Source: Larkinella bovis
GTDB lineage: Bacteria > Bacteroidota > Bacteroidia > Cytophagales > Spirosomataceae
Assembly (NCBI RefSeq): GCF_042655385.1
Contig: NZ_JBHSMA010000010.1
Span: 122,610 to 186,609, forward strand
Length of the DNA stretch: 64,000 nucleotides
Direction: 5' to 3'
The notes below the pieces were generated by a model. It made no database searches. It saw only the letters and a program-made list of their open reading frames with translations, and had not been told where the DNA came from. Shown piece after piece: positions 25,368 to 33,094 of this stretch; positions within the stretch are counted from its first letter, which is position 1, and each line of letters opens with the position of its first letter. Made by a program: the position numbers and the translations under genes.

Positions 25368-25518
25368 TACTTCCTGGCTAAAAACCGCATGGTTTTACCG
25401 ATTGTTTTGTATCTTTCTCAAAAACAAGTCGCTTTTTATCAGCAATTTAGGTATGTAAAAAGCCTTTTTTAACTATTTTAAAAAGTAGTTTTCACAGCAC
25501 CATTTAATTTAAAAACCG

Positions 25519-27372
25519 ATGTGTGGAATTGTTGCTTATGTGGGGCACCGGGATGCCGCACCGCTTATTCTGAAAGGACTCAAACGCCTGGAATACCGGG
25601 GATACGATAGTGCCGGGCTGGCGCTGCTCGAAGGCGAAGATCCCAATCAGCCGGGCTTGAACGTTTATAAGAAAAAAGGGAAAGTTGTTGACCTGGAAAA
25701 CGAACTGGCCGGGAAAGAACGGCACGCTAGCATTGGCATCGGGCACACCCGCTGGGCTACCCACGGTGCCCCGAACGATGTGAATGCGCACCCCCACTAC
25801 TCGCATAACCGGAAGCTGGCCATCATTCACAACGGGATTATTGAAAATTATGTATCCATTAAACAGAATCTGCTTCGGAAAGGGCATGTTTTCCGCTCCG
25901 AAACCGATTCTGAAGTACTCGTTCAGTTTATTGAAGACATTCAGAACGAAACCGGGTCGTCGCTGGAAGAGGCCGTTCGGCAGGCGTTGCTGGAAGTCGT
26001 GGGTGCTTATGCCATCGTCATCCTTTCGAAAGAAGATCCAACGCAGTTGATAGCCGCCCGCAAAGGCAGCCCGCTGGTGATCGGCGTGGGCGACAACGAG
26101 TATTTTTTCGCGTCGGATGCGACCCCGATTGTGGAATACACCAAAGATGTGGTTTATCTGAACGACCACGAAATTGCCGTGGTTCGCGACGGTGAACTCA
26201 AACTGATTACGCTCGAGAATACCCCGGCAACGCCTTACATTCAGAAAGTCGAACTGGAACTGGAAGCCATTGAAAAAGGCGGTTTTGAGCATTTCATGCT
26301 GAAAGAAATCTTTGAGCAGCCGCGCTCCATTGCCGACAGCATGCGGGGCCGTGTTCGGGCCGACGAGGGGCATCTGCGGCTGGGTGGTCTGCGGGATTAC
26401 GTCGATCGGCTGGCGGCTTCGGAACGGATCGTCATCGTCGGTTGCGGAACCTCCTGGCATGCCGGACTGGTGGCCGAGTACATTTTTGAAGAACTGGCCC
26501 GGATTCCGGTCGAAGTTGAATACGCGTCGGAATTCCGATACCGCAATCCGATCATTCAGGAACGCGATATTGTGATTGCCATCTCGCAATCGGGCGAAAC
26601 GGCGGACACACTGGCGGCTATTGAACTGGCCAAATCGAAGGGGGCGACCATTTTTGGGGTGTGCAACGTGGTGGGCTCGTCCATTGCCCGGGCCACCCAC
26701 GCGGGGGCTTATACCCATGCGGGTCCGGAAATCGGGGTGGCCAGCACGAAGGCGTTTACGGCGCAGGTAACGGTTTTGACGCTCATGGCCCTCACGGCGG
26801 CCCATAAAAAAGGAACCCTTTCCGAAACGCTTTTCCGCCAACTGCTGGCCGAAATGGAGCATATTCCGGCGTTGGTTGACCAGGTTCTGCAAAAGGCCGA
26901 GAAAGTGAAGGAGATCGCCTACATTTTTACGTACGCCAAAAATTTTATCTACCTGGGCCGGGGGCTTAATTTTCCGGTGGCACTGGAAGGTGCCCTGAAA
27001 TTGAAAGAAATTTCGTACATCCACGCCGAAGGCTATCCGGCAGCCGAGATGAAACATGGACCGATTGCGCTGATCGATGAGGATATGCCGGTCGTGGTGA
27101 TTGCCACGAAAGACAGCTCGTACGAAAAGGTGGTTTCCAACATTCAGGAGGTAAAAGCCCGCAAAGGCCGGGTGATTGCCGTCGTTACGGAAGGCGACGA
27201 GCAGATTCGGAGCATGGTCGATTTTGTAATTGAAATTCCGAAGGTCCACGACATTCTGATGCCGCTGGTTTCGGTGATTCCGCTCCAACTGCTGTCGTAT
27301 TACATTGCCGTGATGCGGGGCCGTAACGTCGATCAGCCGCGTAACCTGGCCAAATCGGTGACGGTGGAATAA
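25519..27372 (+). CDS. glmS: Glutamine-fructose-6-phosphate aminotransferase (isomerizing)
   Basis: This 617-aa cytosolic enzyme makes glucosamine 6-phosphate, the entry point to UDP-GlcNAc for peptidoglycan and LPS. The glutaminase domain starts with the nucleophile Cys2 (MCGIVAYVG) and includes LEYRGYDSAGLAL, GHTRWATHG and HNGIIENY. Two SIS sugar-isomerase domains follow, with VGCGTSWHAGL, SQSGETADTLAA and the late HAEGYPAAEMKHGPIALI. It ends in AKSVTVE, the canonical C-terminus. No glmS ribozyme is visible upstream, as expected outside Firmicutes. A short stem-loop follows at 27417-27443. Confidence 0.97.
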   Translation: MCGIVAYVGHRDAAPLILKGLKRLEYRGYDSAGLALLEGEDPNQPGLNVYKKKGKVVDLENELAGKERHASIGIGHTRWATHGAPNDVNAHPHYSHNRKLAIIHNGIIENYVSIKQNLLRKGHVFRSETDSEVLVQFIEDIQNETGSSLEEAVRQALLEVVGAYAIVILSKEDPTQLIAARKGSPLVIGVGDNEYFFASDATPIVEYTKDVVYLNDHEIAVVRDGELKLITLENTPATPYIQKVELELEAIEKGGFEHFMLKEIFEQPRSIADSMRGRVRADEGHLRLGGLRDYVDRLAASERIVIVGCGTSWHAGLVAEYIFEELARIPVEVEYASEFRYRNPIIQERDIVIAISQSGETADTLAAIELAKSKGATIFGVCNVVGSSIARATHAGAYTHAGPEIGVASTKAFTAQVTVLTLMALTAAHKKGTLSETLFRQLLAEMEHIPALVDQVLQKAEKVKEIAYIFTYAKNFIYLGRGLNFPVALEGALKLKEISYIHAEGYPAAEMKHGPIALIDEDMPVVVIATKDSSYEKVVSNIQEVKARKGRVIAVVTEGDEQIRSMVDFVIEIPKVHDILMPLVSVIPLQLLSYYIAVMRGRNVDQPRNLAKSVTVE

Positions 27373-27416
27373 TCCGGTAGGCTTTCTGAACGAGCTGCAA
27401 CGCCCGCATGGTTGGG

Positions 27417-27443
27417 AAAACCGTACGGGTCTGCGGTTTTTAT
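27417..27443 (+). terminator. Weak terminator after glmS
   Basis: AAAACCG (27417-27423) pairs with CGGTTTT (27434-27440), followed by TATTT. The stem is only 7 bp, so efficiency is uncertain. Confidence 0.45.
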
Positions 27444-27504
27444 TTGCCATGCGACGGTTTTGATTGCTAACTTGCAGCCTGATTTGTACAAAATCAACTT
27501 TCGT

Positions 27505-27876
27505 ATGGCAACTAAAAAAATCATATTTTCCCCCGACGCTCCGGCACCCATCGGTCCTTACAACCAGGCTGTTATGGTGAATGAAACATTGTATGTTTCC
27601 GGTCAGATTGCACTCGATGTGGCCTCGTCCGGCGATATTCAGGCCGAAACCCGTAAAGTAATGGAGAACATCGGCGCTATTTTAAAGGTTGCCGGCCTGA
27701 CCTTTGAGAACGTCGTAAAAGCTAGCATTTTTGTGAAAGACCTGAATAATTTCGGGGCCATCAATGAGGTGTACGGCAGTTTCTTTACCGCTGATCCACC
27801 CGCTCGTGAAACCGTCGAAGTAGCGCGGTTGCCGAAAGATGTGAATGTCGAAATCTCAGTGATTGCTGTTCAATAA
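27505..27876 (+). CDS. RidA family reactive intermediate deaminase
   Basis: This 123-aa trimeric cytosolic protein is expected to hydrolyse reactive enamine/imine intermediates such as 2-aminoacrylate, released by PLP enzymes. Hallmarks are APAPIGPYNQAV near the N-terminus, LYVSGQIALD, and the C-terminal PARETVEVARLPKDVNVEISVIAV. The Arg in ARETVEV is the substrate-binding residue of active RidA proteins. The ATG at 27505 matches the normal family start; the frame is open further upstream but without family similarity. It is separated from glmS by a weak terminator and ends 29 nt before a strong one. Confidence 0.92.
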   Translation: MATKKIIFSPDAPAPIGPYNQAVMVNETLYVSGQIALDVASSGDIQAETRKVMENIGAILKVAGLTFENVVKASIFVKDLNNFGAINEVYGSFFTADPPARETVEVARLPKDVNVEISVIAVQ

Positions 27877-27905
27877 ATTAACAGGAAAAAGAGCATAAAT
27901 AGAAG

Positions 27906-27939
27906 AAGGGAGAGCGGTTGGGTACCGCGTTCCCTTTTT
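27906..27939 (+). terminator. Rho-independent terminator after ridA-like gene
   Basis: AAGGGA plus GCGGT on the left pair with ACCGC plus TCCCTT on the right, interrupted by small internal mismatches and followed by TTTTTC. It sits 29 nt after the stop. Confidence 0.75.
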
Positions 27940-27977
27940 CATTGTTGTTCTTTTCTTTCTACCTCTTTTCTTTAATT

Positions 27978-29513
27978 ATGTCCGAAATACGCGTTCGTTT
28001 TGCGCCCAGCCCGACCGGGCCGTTGCACATTGGTGGGGTGCGAACTGCTCTATACAATTACCTGTTTGCCCGTAAACACGGCGGAAAAATGCTGCTCCGG
28101 ATCGAAGATACGGACCAAAACCGCTTTGTGCCGGGTGCTGAAGATTACATTGTTGAATCCCTGAAGTGGGTTGGAATTGAAATTGATGAAGGGATAACGA
28201 CGGGAGGCCCCCACGCACCCTACCGGCAGTCGGAACGCAAGGCCATTTATCGCGAACACGCCGAGCGGCTGGTGGCTGAAGGCAAAGCGTATTACGCGTT
28301 TGATACGGCTGATGAACTGGACGCCATGCGGAAGCGGATGGAAGAAGCCAAGGCGCCGTCGGCCCAGTACAACGCCATTACCCGGCGTCAGATGAAGAAC
28401 TCGCTGACCCTCAAGCCGGAAGAAGTACAGACGCTGATCGATTCGGGTGCGCCTTACGTGATCCGGCTGAAAGTGCCGAGCAAAGAAGACATCCGGCTGA
28501 ACGACCTGATTCGGGGCTGGGTGGTGGTTCATTCGTCGCAGATTGATGACAAGGTGTTGCTGAAATCGGACGGGATGCCCACGTATCACCTGGCTAACAT
28601 TGTCGATGATCATCTGATGGGAATCACCCACGTGATTCGGGGCGAAGAATGGTTGCCCTCGGCGCCGTTGCACGTGTTGCTGTACCGGTTTTTGGGCTGG
28701 GAAAGCACCATGCCGCAGTTTGCGCACCTGCCGCTGCTGCTGAAACCCGACGGCAACGGCAAGCTCAGCAAGCGCGACGCTGATCTGGGCGGTTTTCCGG
28801 TTTTTCCGCTCGAGTGGACCGATCCATTCACCGGAACCGTGGCCCGCGGATTCCGCGAAGACGGTTATTTGCCCGAAGCATTAGTCAACTTTCTGGCATT
28901 TCTGGGCTGGAATCCCGGCACGGAGCAGGAAATGTTTACCATGGATGAACTGATTCAGGCGTTCAGTCTGGAGCAGATTCACAAGGCGGGGGCCCGCTTC
29001 GATATTCAGAAAGCCAAGTGGTTTAACCACGAGTACCTTCGGCAGCAACCCAACGAGCAACTGGCCGAAACGATTGTTGCCCACGCTACCGCCGACGGTT
29101 TCGAGTGCTCACCGGAGCAAGCCGCCAAAATTGCCGGGTTACTGAAAGAGCGCGTCAACTTTGCGAGCGAGATTTATGCCGAATCAGGCATCTTCTTCCG
29201 AGCCCCCCAAAGCTATGATCCGGCGGTTGTAACGGCTAAATGGAATGACGAAGCCATTCGCGCTTTGACCGCATTCAAAGATGCGTTAACTTCGGTAACG
29301 GAACCCCTTACGGCGGAGTTGGCAAAAACCACGCTGGCCGAAACCATGACCGCCATTGGGGTTAAGCAGGGTAAAATCATGCAGGTACTGCGGCTGGCCA
29401 TTACCGGCGTTGGTGCCGGACCGGATTTGATGATGACCCTGGAAATTATTGGTAAACAGGCCACCATTGACCGGTTGCAAAAAGCGTTAACAGAGTTAGG
29501 AATTAAGAGTTAA
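27978..29513 (+). CDS. gltX: Glutamyl-tRNA synthetase
   Basis: This 511-aa class I aminoacyl-tRNA synthetase charges tRNA-Glu. The HIGH motif appears as PLHIGGVRTALYNYLFAR (about 15-32). LRIEDTDQNR follows, and KLSKRD (about 262-267) is the KMSKS loop. The anticodon-binding domain contains KAGARFDIQKAKWFN. The ATG at 27978 is the family start; the upstream in-frame extension is hydrophobic and unrelated. Its last codons (GIKS plus TAA) lie within heptad-repeat element C, so the C-terminal tail is repeat-derived. Length is normal for Bacteroidota. Confidence 0.96.
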   Translation: MSEIRVRFAPSPTGPLHIGGVRTALYNYLFARKHGGKMLLRIEDTDQNRFVPGAEDYIVESLKWVGIEIDEGITTGGPHAPYRQSERKAIYREHAERLVAEGKAYYAFDTADELDAMRKRMEEAKAPSAQYNAITRRQMKNSLTLKPEEVQTLIDSGAPYVIRLKVPSKEDIRLNDLIRGWVVVHSSQIDDKVLLKSDGMPTYHLANIVDDHLMGITHVIRGEEWLPSAPLHVLLYRFLGWESTMPQFAHLPLLLKPDGNGKLSKRDADLGGFPVFPLEWTDPFTGTVARGFREDGYLPEALVNFLAFLGWNPGTEQEMFTMDELIQAFSLEQIHKAGARFDIQKAKWFNHEYLRQQPNEQLAETIVAHATADGFECSPEQAAKIAGLLKERVNFASEIYAESGIFFRAPQSYDPAVVTAKWNDEAIRALTAFKDALTSVTEPLTAELAKTTLAETMTAIGVKQGKIMQVLRLAITGVGAGPDLMMTLEIIGKQATIDRLQKALTELGIKS

Positions 29514-29608
29514 GAGTGATGAGTGAAGAGTTGCTCCGCCCGGCGGTTGGCTGACGCATTCTACAATTGTGGAGCAACTCATCACTCTTAACTCATCACT
29601 CATAACTG
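29503..29608. repeat. Heptad-repeat hairpin element C with 19-nt core
   Basis: The left arm has units TTAAGAG, TTAAGAG, TGATGAG, TGAAGAG (29503-29530), then TTGCTCC. The right arm reads GGAGCAA, CTCATCA, CTCTTAA, CTCATCA, CTCATAA (29571-29605). The spacer contains CGCCCGGCGGTTGGCTGAC (29537-29555), found also in element D in inverse orientation. The element starts inside the gltX stop region and ends 11 nt before the next gene. Confidence 0.85.
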
Positions 29609-29618
29609 AAAAAAGGAA

Positions 29619-29858
29619 ATGGCAAAGAAAGGCGCGAAACCCGAAGATCCGTCGAATGACAAGCCCCGGGTTCACAAAGAACTGGAAGGGTTCGACATCA
29701 AGATCAATACCTTTGGCGAAATTACGACCAGCTACGATATTGATAAAATCAACGCGTTTCTGAACAAAACCGTTGACGATAAAAAACTCCGGAACCGCAA
29801 AGACCTGAAAGAAGGGGAGTCTGGGGAGGAGGAGGAGTATACCGATGAAGAAGAGTAA
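29619..29858 (+). CDS. Small conserved acidic protein of unknown function
   Basis: This 79-aa protein starts with a basic MAKKGAKPEDP stretch and then ELEGFDIKINTFGEI and DIDKINAFLNK. It ends in a very acidic tail (EGESGEEEEYTDEEE). There is no signal peptide or membrane segment, so it is cytosolic. Codon use matches neighbours and it is 51 nt ahead of the AIM24 gene on the same strand. I believe similar small proteins occur in related Cytophagales, but no function is known to me. Confidence 0.75.
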   Translation: MAKKGAKPEDPSNDKPRVHKELEGFDIKINTFGEITTSYDIDKINAFLNKTVDDKKLRNRKDLKEGESGEEEEYTDEEE

Positions 29859-29909
29859 GTAAACCGGTTTTCTTAAACTTTAACTTTTAAGCTGTAATTC
29901 ACATACTGC

Positions 29910-30689
29910 ATGCGTTCCCACGAAATCGATTATCGCATCATCGGCGAAGATATTCAGGTCGTCGAAATTGAACTGGACCCGAACGAAACCGTCATTGCTG
30001 AAGCCGGTGCCATGTTGTTCATGGAAGAAGGGATTCAGTTTGAAACCAAGATGGGCGATGGCTCGCAGCCGAACCAGGGTTTTATGGGCAAGCTGTTTCA
30101 GGCCGGTTCGCGGCTGCTGACCGGCGAATCGTTGTTCATGACGCATTTTACCAACCGGGGGTACGGCAAACGGAAAGTGGCCTTTGCGGCACCGTATCCG
30201 GGCACGGTCATGCCCATTGATTTAGCCAAAATTTACGGTAATCAGCTGATTGTCCAAAAAGATGCCTTCCTGTGTGCCGCTCTCGGGACACAAATGGCCA
30301 TTCATTTCAACCAGCGGATTGGTACCGGTTTATTCGGCGGAGAAGGTTTCATCCTCCAGAAAATTCAGGGTGATGGCATGGCCTTCATTCACGCCGGAGG
30401 GGTGGTGATGGAACGCCAGCTGAACAACGAAATGCTGCGGGTTGATACCGGTTGCGTGGTCGGTTTCGAACCGTCGATCAGTTTCGATATTCAACGCTCC
30501 GGTGGGCTGAAATCCATGGTTTTCGGGGGAGAAGGTATTTTCCTGGCCACGTTGCGCGGAACCGGCAAAGTCTGGATCCAGTCGATGCCGATTTCCAAAC
30601 TGGTAGACCGGCTGTCGCCGGGTGGCGGACAGGCCCGCAAGGAAGGCGGCTCCGTATTGGGCGGCCTCGGGAATTTGTTTGAGGATTAA
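29910..30689 (+). CDS. AIM24 / TIGR00266 family protein
   Basis: This 259-aa protein belongs to the AIM24/TIGR00266 family of beta-barrel-like proteins. Typical segments are ELDPNETVIAEAGAMLFMEEGI, LTGESLFMTHFTNRG, GTVMPIDLAKI, DAFLCAALGTQMAIHF, and the Gly-rich GLFGGEGFILQKIQGDGMAFIHAGG. The C-terminus (GGGQARKEGGSVLGGLGNLFED) is Gly-rich and acidic. The family is widespread, and its biochemical role is not established. It lies downstream of a small acidic protein and upstream of another small unknown on the same strand. Confidence 0.9.
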   Translation: MRSHEIDYRIIGEDIQVVEIELDPNETVIAEAGAMLFMEEGIQFETKMGDGSQPNQGFMGKLFQAGSRLLTGESLFMTHFTNRGYGKRKVAFAAPYPGTVMPIDLAKIYGNQLIVQKDAFLCAALGTQMAIHFNQRIGTGLFGGEGFILQKIQGDGMAFIHAGGVVMERQLNNEMLRVDTGCVVGFEPSISFDIQRSGGLKSMVFGGEGIFLATLRGTGKVWIQSMPISKLVDRLSPGGGQARKEGGSVLGGLGNLFED

Positions 30690-30751
30690 TTTGTTACGAC
30701 TCAGGGTTTACAAATTATCTTGAACTGATTCTGGTTCAGACATTAATTAAT

Positions 30752-31042
30752 ATGGAAGTTATTTGCGTAAATGACAATTTTCCGGCGCCGGTTCTGGCTT
30801 TTTATGCCGAATTTGGTGTCAAAACGCCTAAAGAGGATCAGATGTATTCGATCCGGATGGTTAAACGCCATACCAACGGCGAAACGGGCGTGTTGCTGGG
30901 CGAAATTCAGAACCCCGACGTGCCGGTAAAGCACCCGGTTTTGGGTGAAGTATGGTTTGAGCCTACGTTCAACATCAACCGGTTTCGGACGCTGCTGGGT
31001 CAACCCGTCCGGCAGGAAGAACTGGAAATGATCAACTCCTAA
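30752..31042 (+). CDS. Small conserved protein of unknown function
   Basis: This 96-aa protein starts MEVICVNDNFP, followed by FYAEFGVKTPKEDQMYSIRMV and a C-terminal half with LLGEIQNPDVPV, EVWFEPTFNINRFRTLLGQ. It has no signal, membrane helix or metal motif. The alternating hydrophobic pattern suggests a small mixed alpha/beta fold. Codon use and its own terminator (31085-31115) argue that it is real. Function unknown. Confidence 0.75.
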   Translation: MEVICVNDNFPAPVLAFYAEFGVKTPKEDQMYSIRMVKRHTNGETGVLLGEIQNPDVPVKHPVLGEVWFEPTFNINRFRTLLGQPVRQEELEMINS

Positions 31043-31084
31043 AGGATAGCAGTAAGTACGGTTTTCAAAACCGTGCAGGAATTG

Positions 31085-31115
31085 AAAAGCCCGGCACGAA
31101 ACGGCCGGGCTTTTT
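31085..31115 (+). terminator. Rho-independent terminator
   Basis: AAAGCCCGGC (31086-31095) pairs with GCCGGGCTTT across a short loop, with one G/C offset, followed by TTTTTCGTTT. It is 43 nt after the upstream stop. Confidence 0.85.
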
Positions 31116-31148
31116 CGTTTAGCTTTTTGTGTAACATTTCATCCATCC

Positions 31149-31730
31149 GTGACCAAATACCTTTTCGTCGTTTTTGCGGTTTTTCTGGCAGCCTGCGGAG
31201 GTCGCCATGCGGATAACTACGTCCCGAAACCCAAAGGCTACAACCGCATCGACCTGCCTCCGCATCGGTATCAGCCGTTGACGGAAGCGCACCCGTATAC
31301 GTTTGAATATTCCAGAGAGGCCCGGATTTTACCGGATACCTTTCGGGGGGCGCAGCCGCACTGGATTTTTGTTCATTATCCCGAATTCAAAGCCAGTGTG
31401 CAGTTGACGTATCATTCTGTCCAGAACAGCGAAAAACGGCTGGCGGGGATGATTGCCGACTCCTACAAACTGGCGGCCATGCACAACGAAAAGGCCTACG
31501 GTTTTAAGGAAGAGGTCATCCAGCTTCCCTCCGGACTGAAAGCCGACGTATTGTCGATTACGGGTGAAGTGCCCAGCCAGTTGCAGTTTTTCACGACGGA
31601 TACGACCACCCACTTCCTGCGGGGAGCCCTGTATTTCAATACCGCCACCCGCAACGATTCGCTGGCCCCGGTAATCGATTACGTCCGGAAAGACGTGCTT
31701 CACCTGCTTAAAACGCTACGCTGGAAGTAA
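31149..31730 (+). CDS. gldD: Gliding motility lipoprotein GldD
   Basis: This 193-aa lipoprotein is required for gliding in Flavobacterium-type bacteria and is linked to the type IX secretion/gliding apparatus in the cell envelope. The lipobox is LAACGG (Cys16). The family core is visible as YVPKPKGYNRIDLPPHRYQ, HPYTFEYS, and LTYHSVQNSEKRLAGMIADSYKLAAMHNEKA (core ADSYKLAAMHNEKA). The C-terminal YFNTATRNDSLAPVIDYVRKDVLHLLKTLRW is typical. The start codon is GTG at 31149; no better ATG exists before the signal. It converges with the TolC gene, with only 11 nt between stops. Confidence 0.92.
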   Translation: MTKYLFVVFAVFLAACGGRHADNYVPKPKGYNRIDLPPHRYQPLTEAHPYTFEYSREARILPDTFRGAQPHWIFVHYPEFKASVQLTYHSVQNSEKRLAGMIADSYKLAAMHNEKAYGFKEEVIQLPSGLKADVLSITGEVPSQLQFFTTDTTTHFLRGALYFNTATRNDSLAPVIDYVRKDVLHLLKTLRWK

Positions 31731-31741
31731 TCCCGACGGGG

Positions 31742-33094
31742 TTACAGCTCGCCCGTCAGGATTTTCAGATCCGACTGCGCCAGCCGGTAATTCAACTGGG
31801 CGGCCAGTAAATCGGCCTGCGCTTTTGCCAGTTGCGCCTGGGTCGTCAGGATGTCCGATGGCAGGTTGAGCCCGGCGGCTTTTCGGTCATTCTGCACTTT
31901 TAACTCTTCTGTCCGGTATTGAACCGCCCGTTGCGCGACGTTGATCAGGGCCGTGGCCTGATTGAGTTTGCGGTACGCTTTTTCGATGTCGTTGTTGACC
32001 TGTTCCTGGATGTTGGCAATGTTTTCCTGCGCCTGCTGCCGCAAAAAATGACGCTGGGTCAACACCTGTCTGTTGGAAAACAGATCCTGAATGTTCCATT
32101 TGAAATTGACGCCCGCAAAAGGGTTGTGTTTCGGGAACAGCAAATTGCCGCGCTGATAGGTATATCCGGCCACCAGCCCTACGTCCGGGCGGTAGCTTTG
32201 CTGAGCGGCTTTAATGCCCAACTCGGCTTTGTCGCGGCCCAGCGTGGCCAGTTTCAGATCGACATTGTTTTTGTTGGCCGTAGCCTTGGCGTCTTCCGGA
32301 TTGGCCGTAGGGGTGGCCGACAGATCGACGCCCTCCAGGGCAACTTGATCCGCCGTTAAACCGGTCAGGTGTTTCAAGTCCGCCATGTAGTCGTCCAGCT
32401 GGATGTTCAGCTTCAGCAGGTTCTGCTCCTCATCGGCGATGCTGGCCTGCAGGCCGGCTTTGCTGACGTCGATGGTCTTGCCCGACAGCAGGGCGCTTTC
32501 TACATCGTAGAGTTTGAGGTTGGCCAGTTCGAGCTTCGCGCTGGCTTCCTCTTTCTGCTTTTGGGCAATCAGCATACCGTAGTATAACCGCTCGACACCC
32601 TGGCGGATCTGGAGGGCGACTTTTGCCTGTTCCTGCTCCGAAATCTGCACGTCGGTCTGGTCGATGGCGAGGCCGGTTTTGATTTTCCCCAACTGGGACA
32701 GCGGCTGGTAGGCCGTGGCGCCCGCGTTGAACGTGTGGTGTTCGCCCAGGTCGAACGTCTGCGTTTCATTCGGCAGCGCAATGACCGTGGTTGGATTCAG
32801 GGGGAGCGCGCCAAACGACCCTTGCGGAATGGCCAGTTGCCCCAGGTTGACATTATACTGGTAGGTCGAATTAACCGTGACCGATGGGTATTTTTTGACT
32901 TCGTCTTCCCGGACTTTGGACCGTTTTTCGGCCACCTGTAATTTTTTGATGTTCAGCGAACGGTTGTTCTGCAAGGCCAGGTCAATGGCCTTTTGTAAAC
33001 TCAACGGTTCGGTTTGCTGTGCGTGGGCCAGCGTGGTCGCCATCACCAGCAGCAGGGTGGCGATATGTTTTTTTAAATGGCTATCAGATTTCAT
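31742..33094 (-). CDS. TolC-family outer-membrane efflux protein
   Basis: This 450-aa outer-membrane channel has a signal peptide (residues 1-25, ending AHAQ) and two internally similar helical halves. The first has LSLQKAIDLALQNNRSLNIKKLQVAEKRSKVREDEVKKYPSV (core ALQNNRSLNI); the second, NNVDLKLATLGRDKAELGIKAAQQSYRPDVGL, aligns with it. Long amphipathic helices follow. This is the standard TolC/OprM architecture. It overlaps the RND permease gene by 11 nt and completes the tripartite pump. The exported compound is unknown. Confidence 0.93.
   Translation of the reverse strand: MKSDSHLKKHIATLLLVMATTLAHAQQTEPLSLQKAIDLALQNNRSLNIKKLQVAEKRSKVREDEVKKYPSVTVNSTYQYNVNLGQLAIPQGSFGALPLNPTTVIALPNETQTFDLGEHHTFNAGATAYQPLSQLGKIKTGLAIDQTDVQISEQEQAKVALQIRQGVERLYYGMLIAQKQKEEASAKLELANLKLYDVESALLSGKTIDVSKAGLQASIADEEQNLLKLNIQLDDYMADLKHLTGLTADQVALEGVDLSATPTANPEDAKATANKNNVDLKLATLGRDKAELGIKAAQQSYRPDVGLVAGYTYQRGNLLFPKHNPFAGVNFKWNIQDLFSNRQVLTQRHFLRQQAQENIANIQEQVNNDIEKAYRKLNQATALINVAQRAVQYRTEELKVQNDRKAAGLNLPSDILTTQAQLAKAQADLLAAQLNYRLAQSDLKILTGEL

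Noticed and set aside
25368..25518. Possible glmS ribozyme/riboswitch upstream of glmS
   Set aside because: The leader is only about 150 nt and AT-rich; none of the conserved glmS ribozyme core is visible, and the class is not expected in Bacteroidota.
25504..27450. 648-codon open frame on the minus strand opposite glmS
   Set aside because: It is antisense to a complete glmS; the composition (His, Arg, Phe, Asn rich) is the usual mirror of GC-rich coding DNA and no family pattern is visible.
29503..29608. Heptad arrays considered as a CRISPR array
   Set aside because: Units are 7 nt without spacers and are arranged as inverted arms; no cas genes are present.
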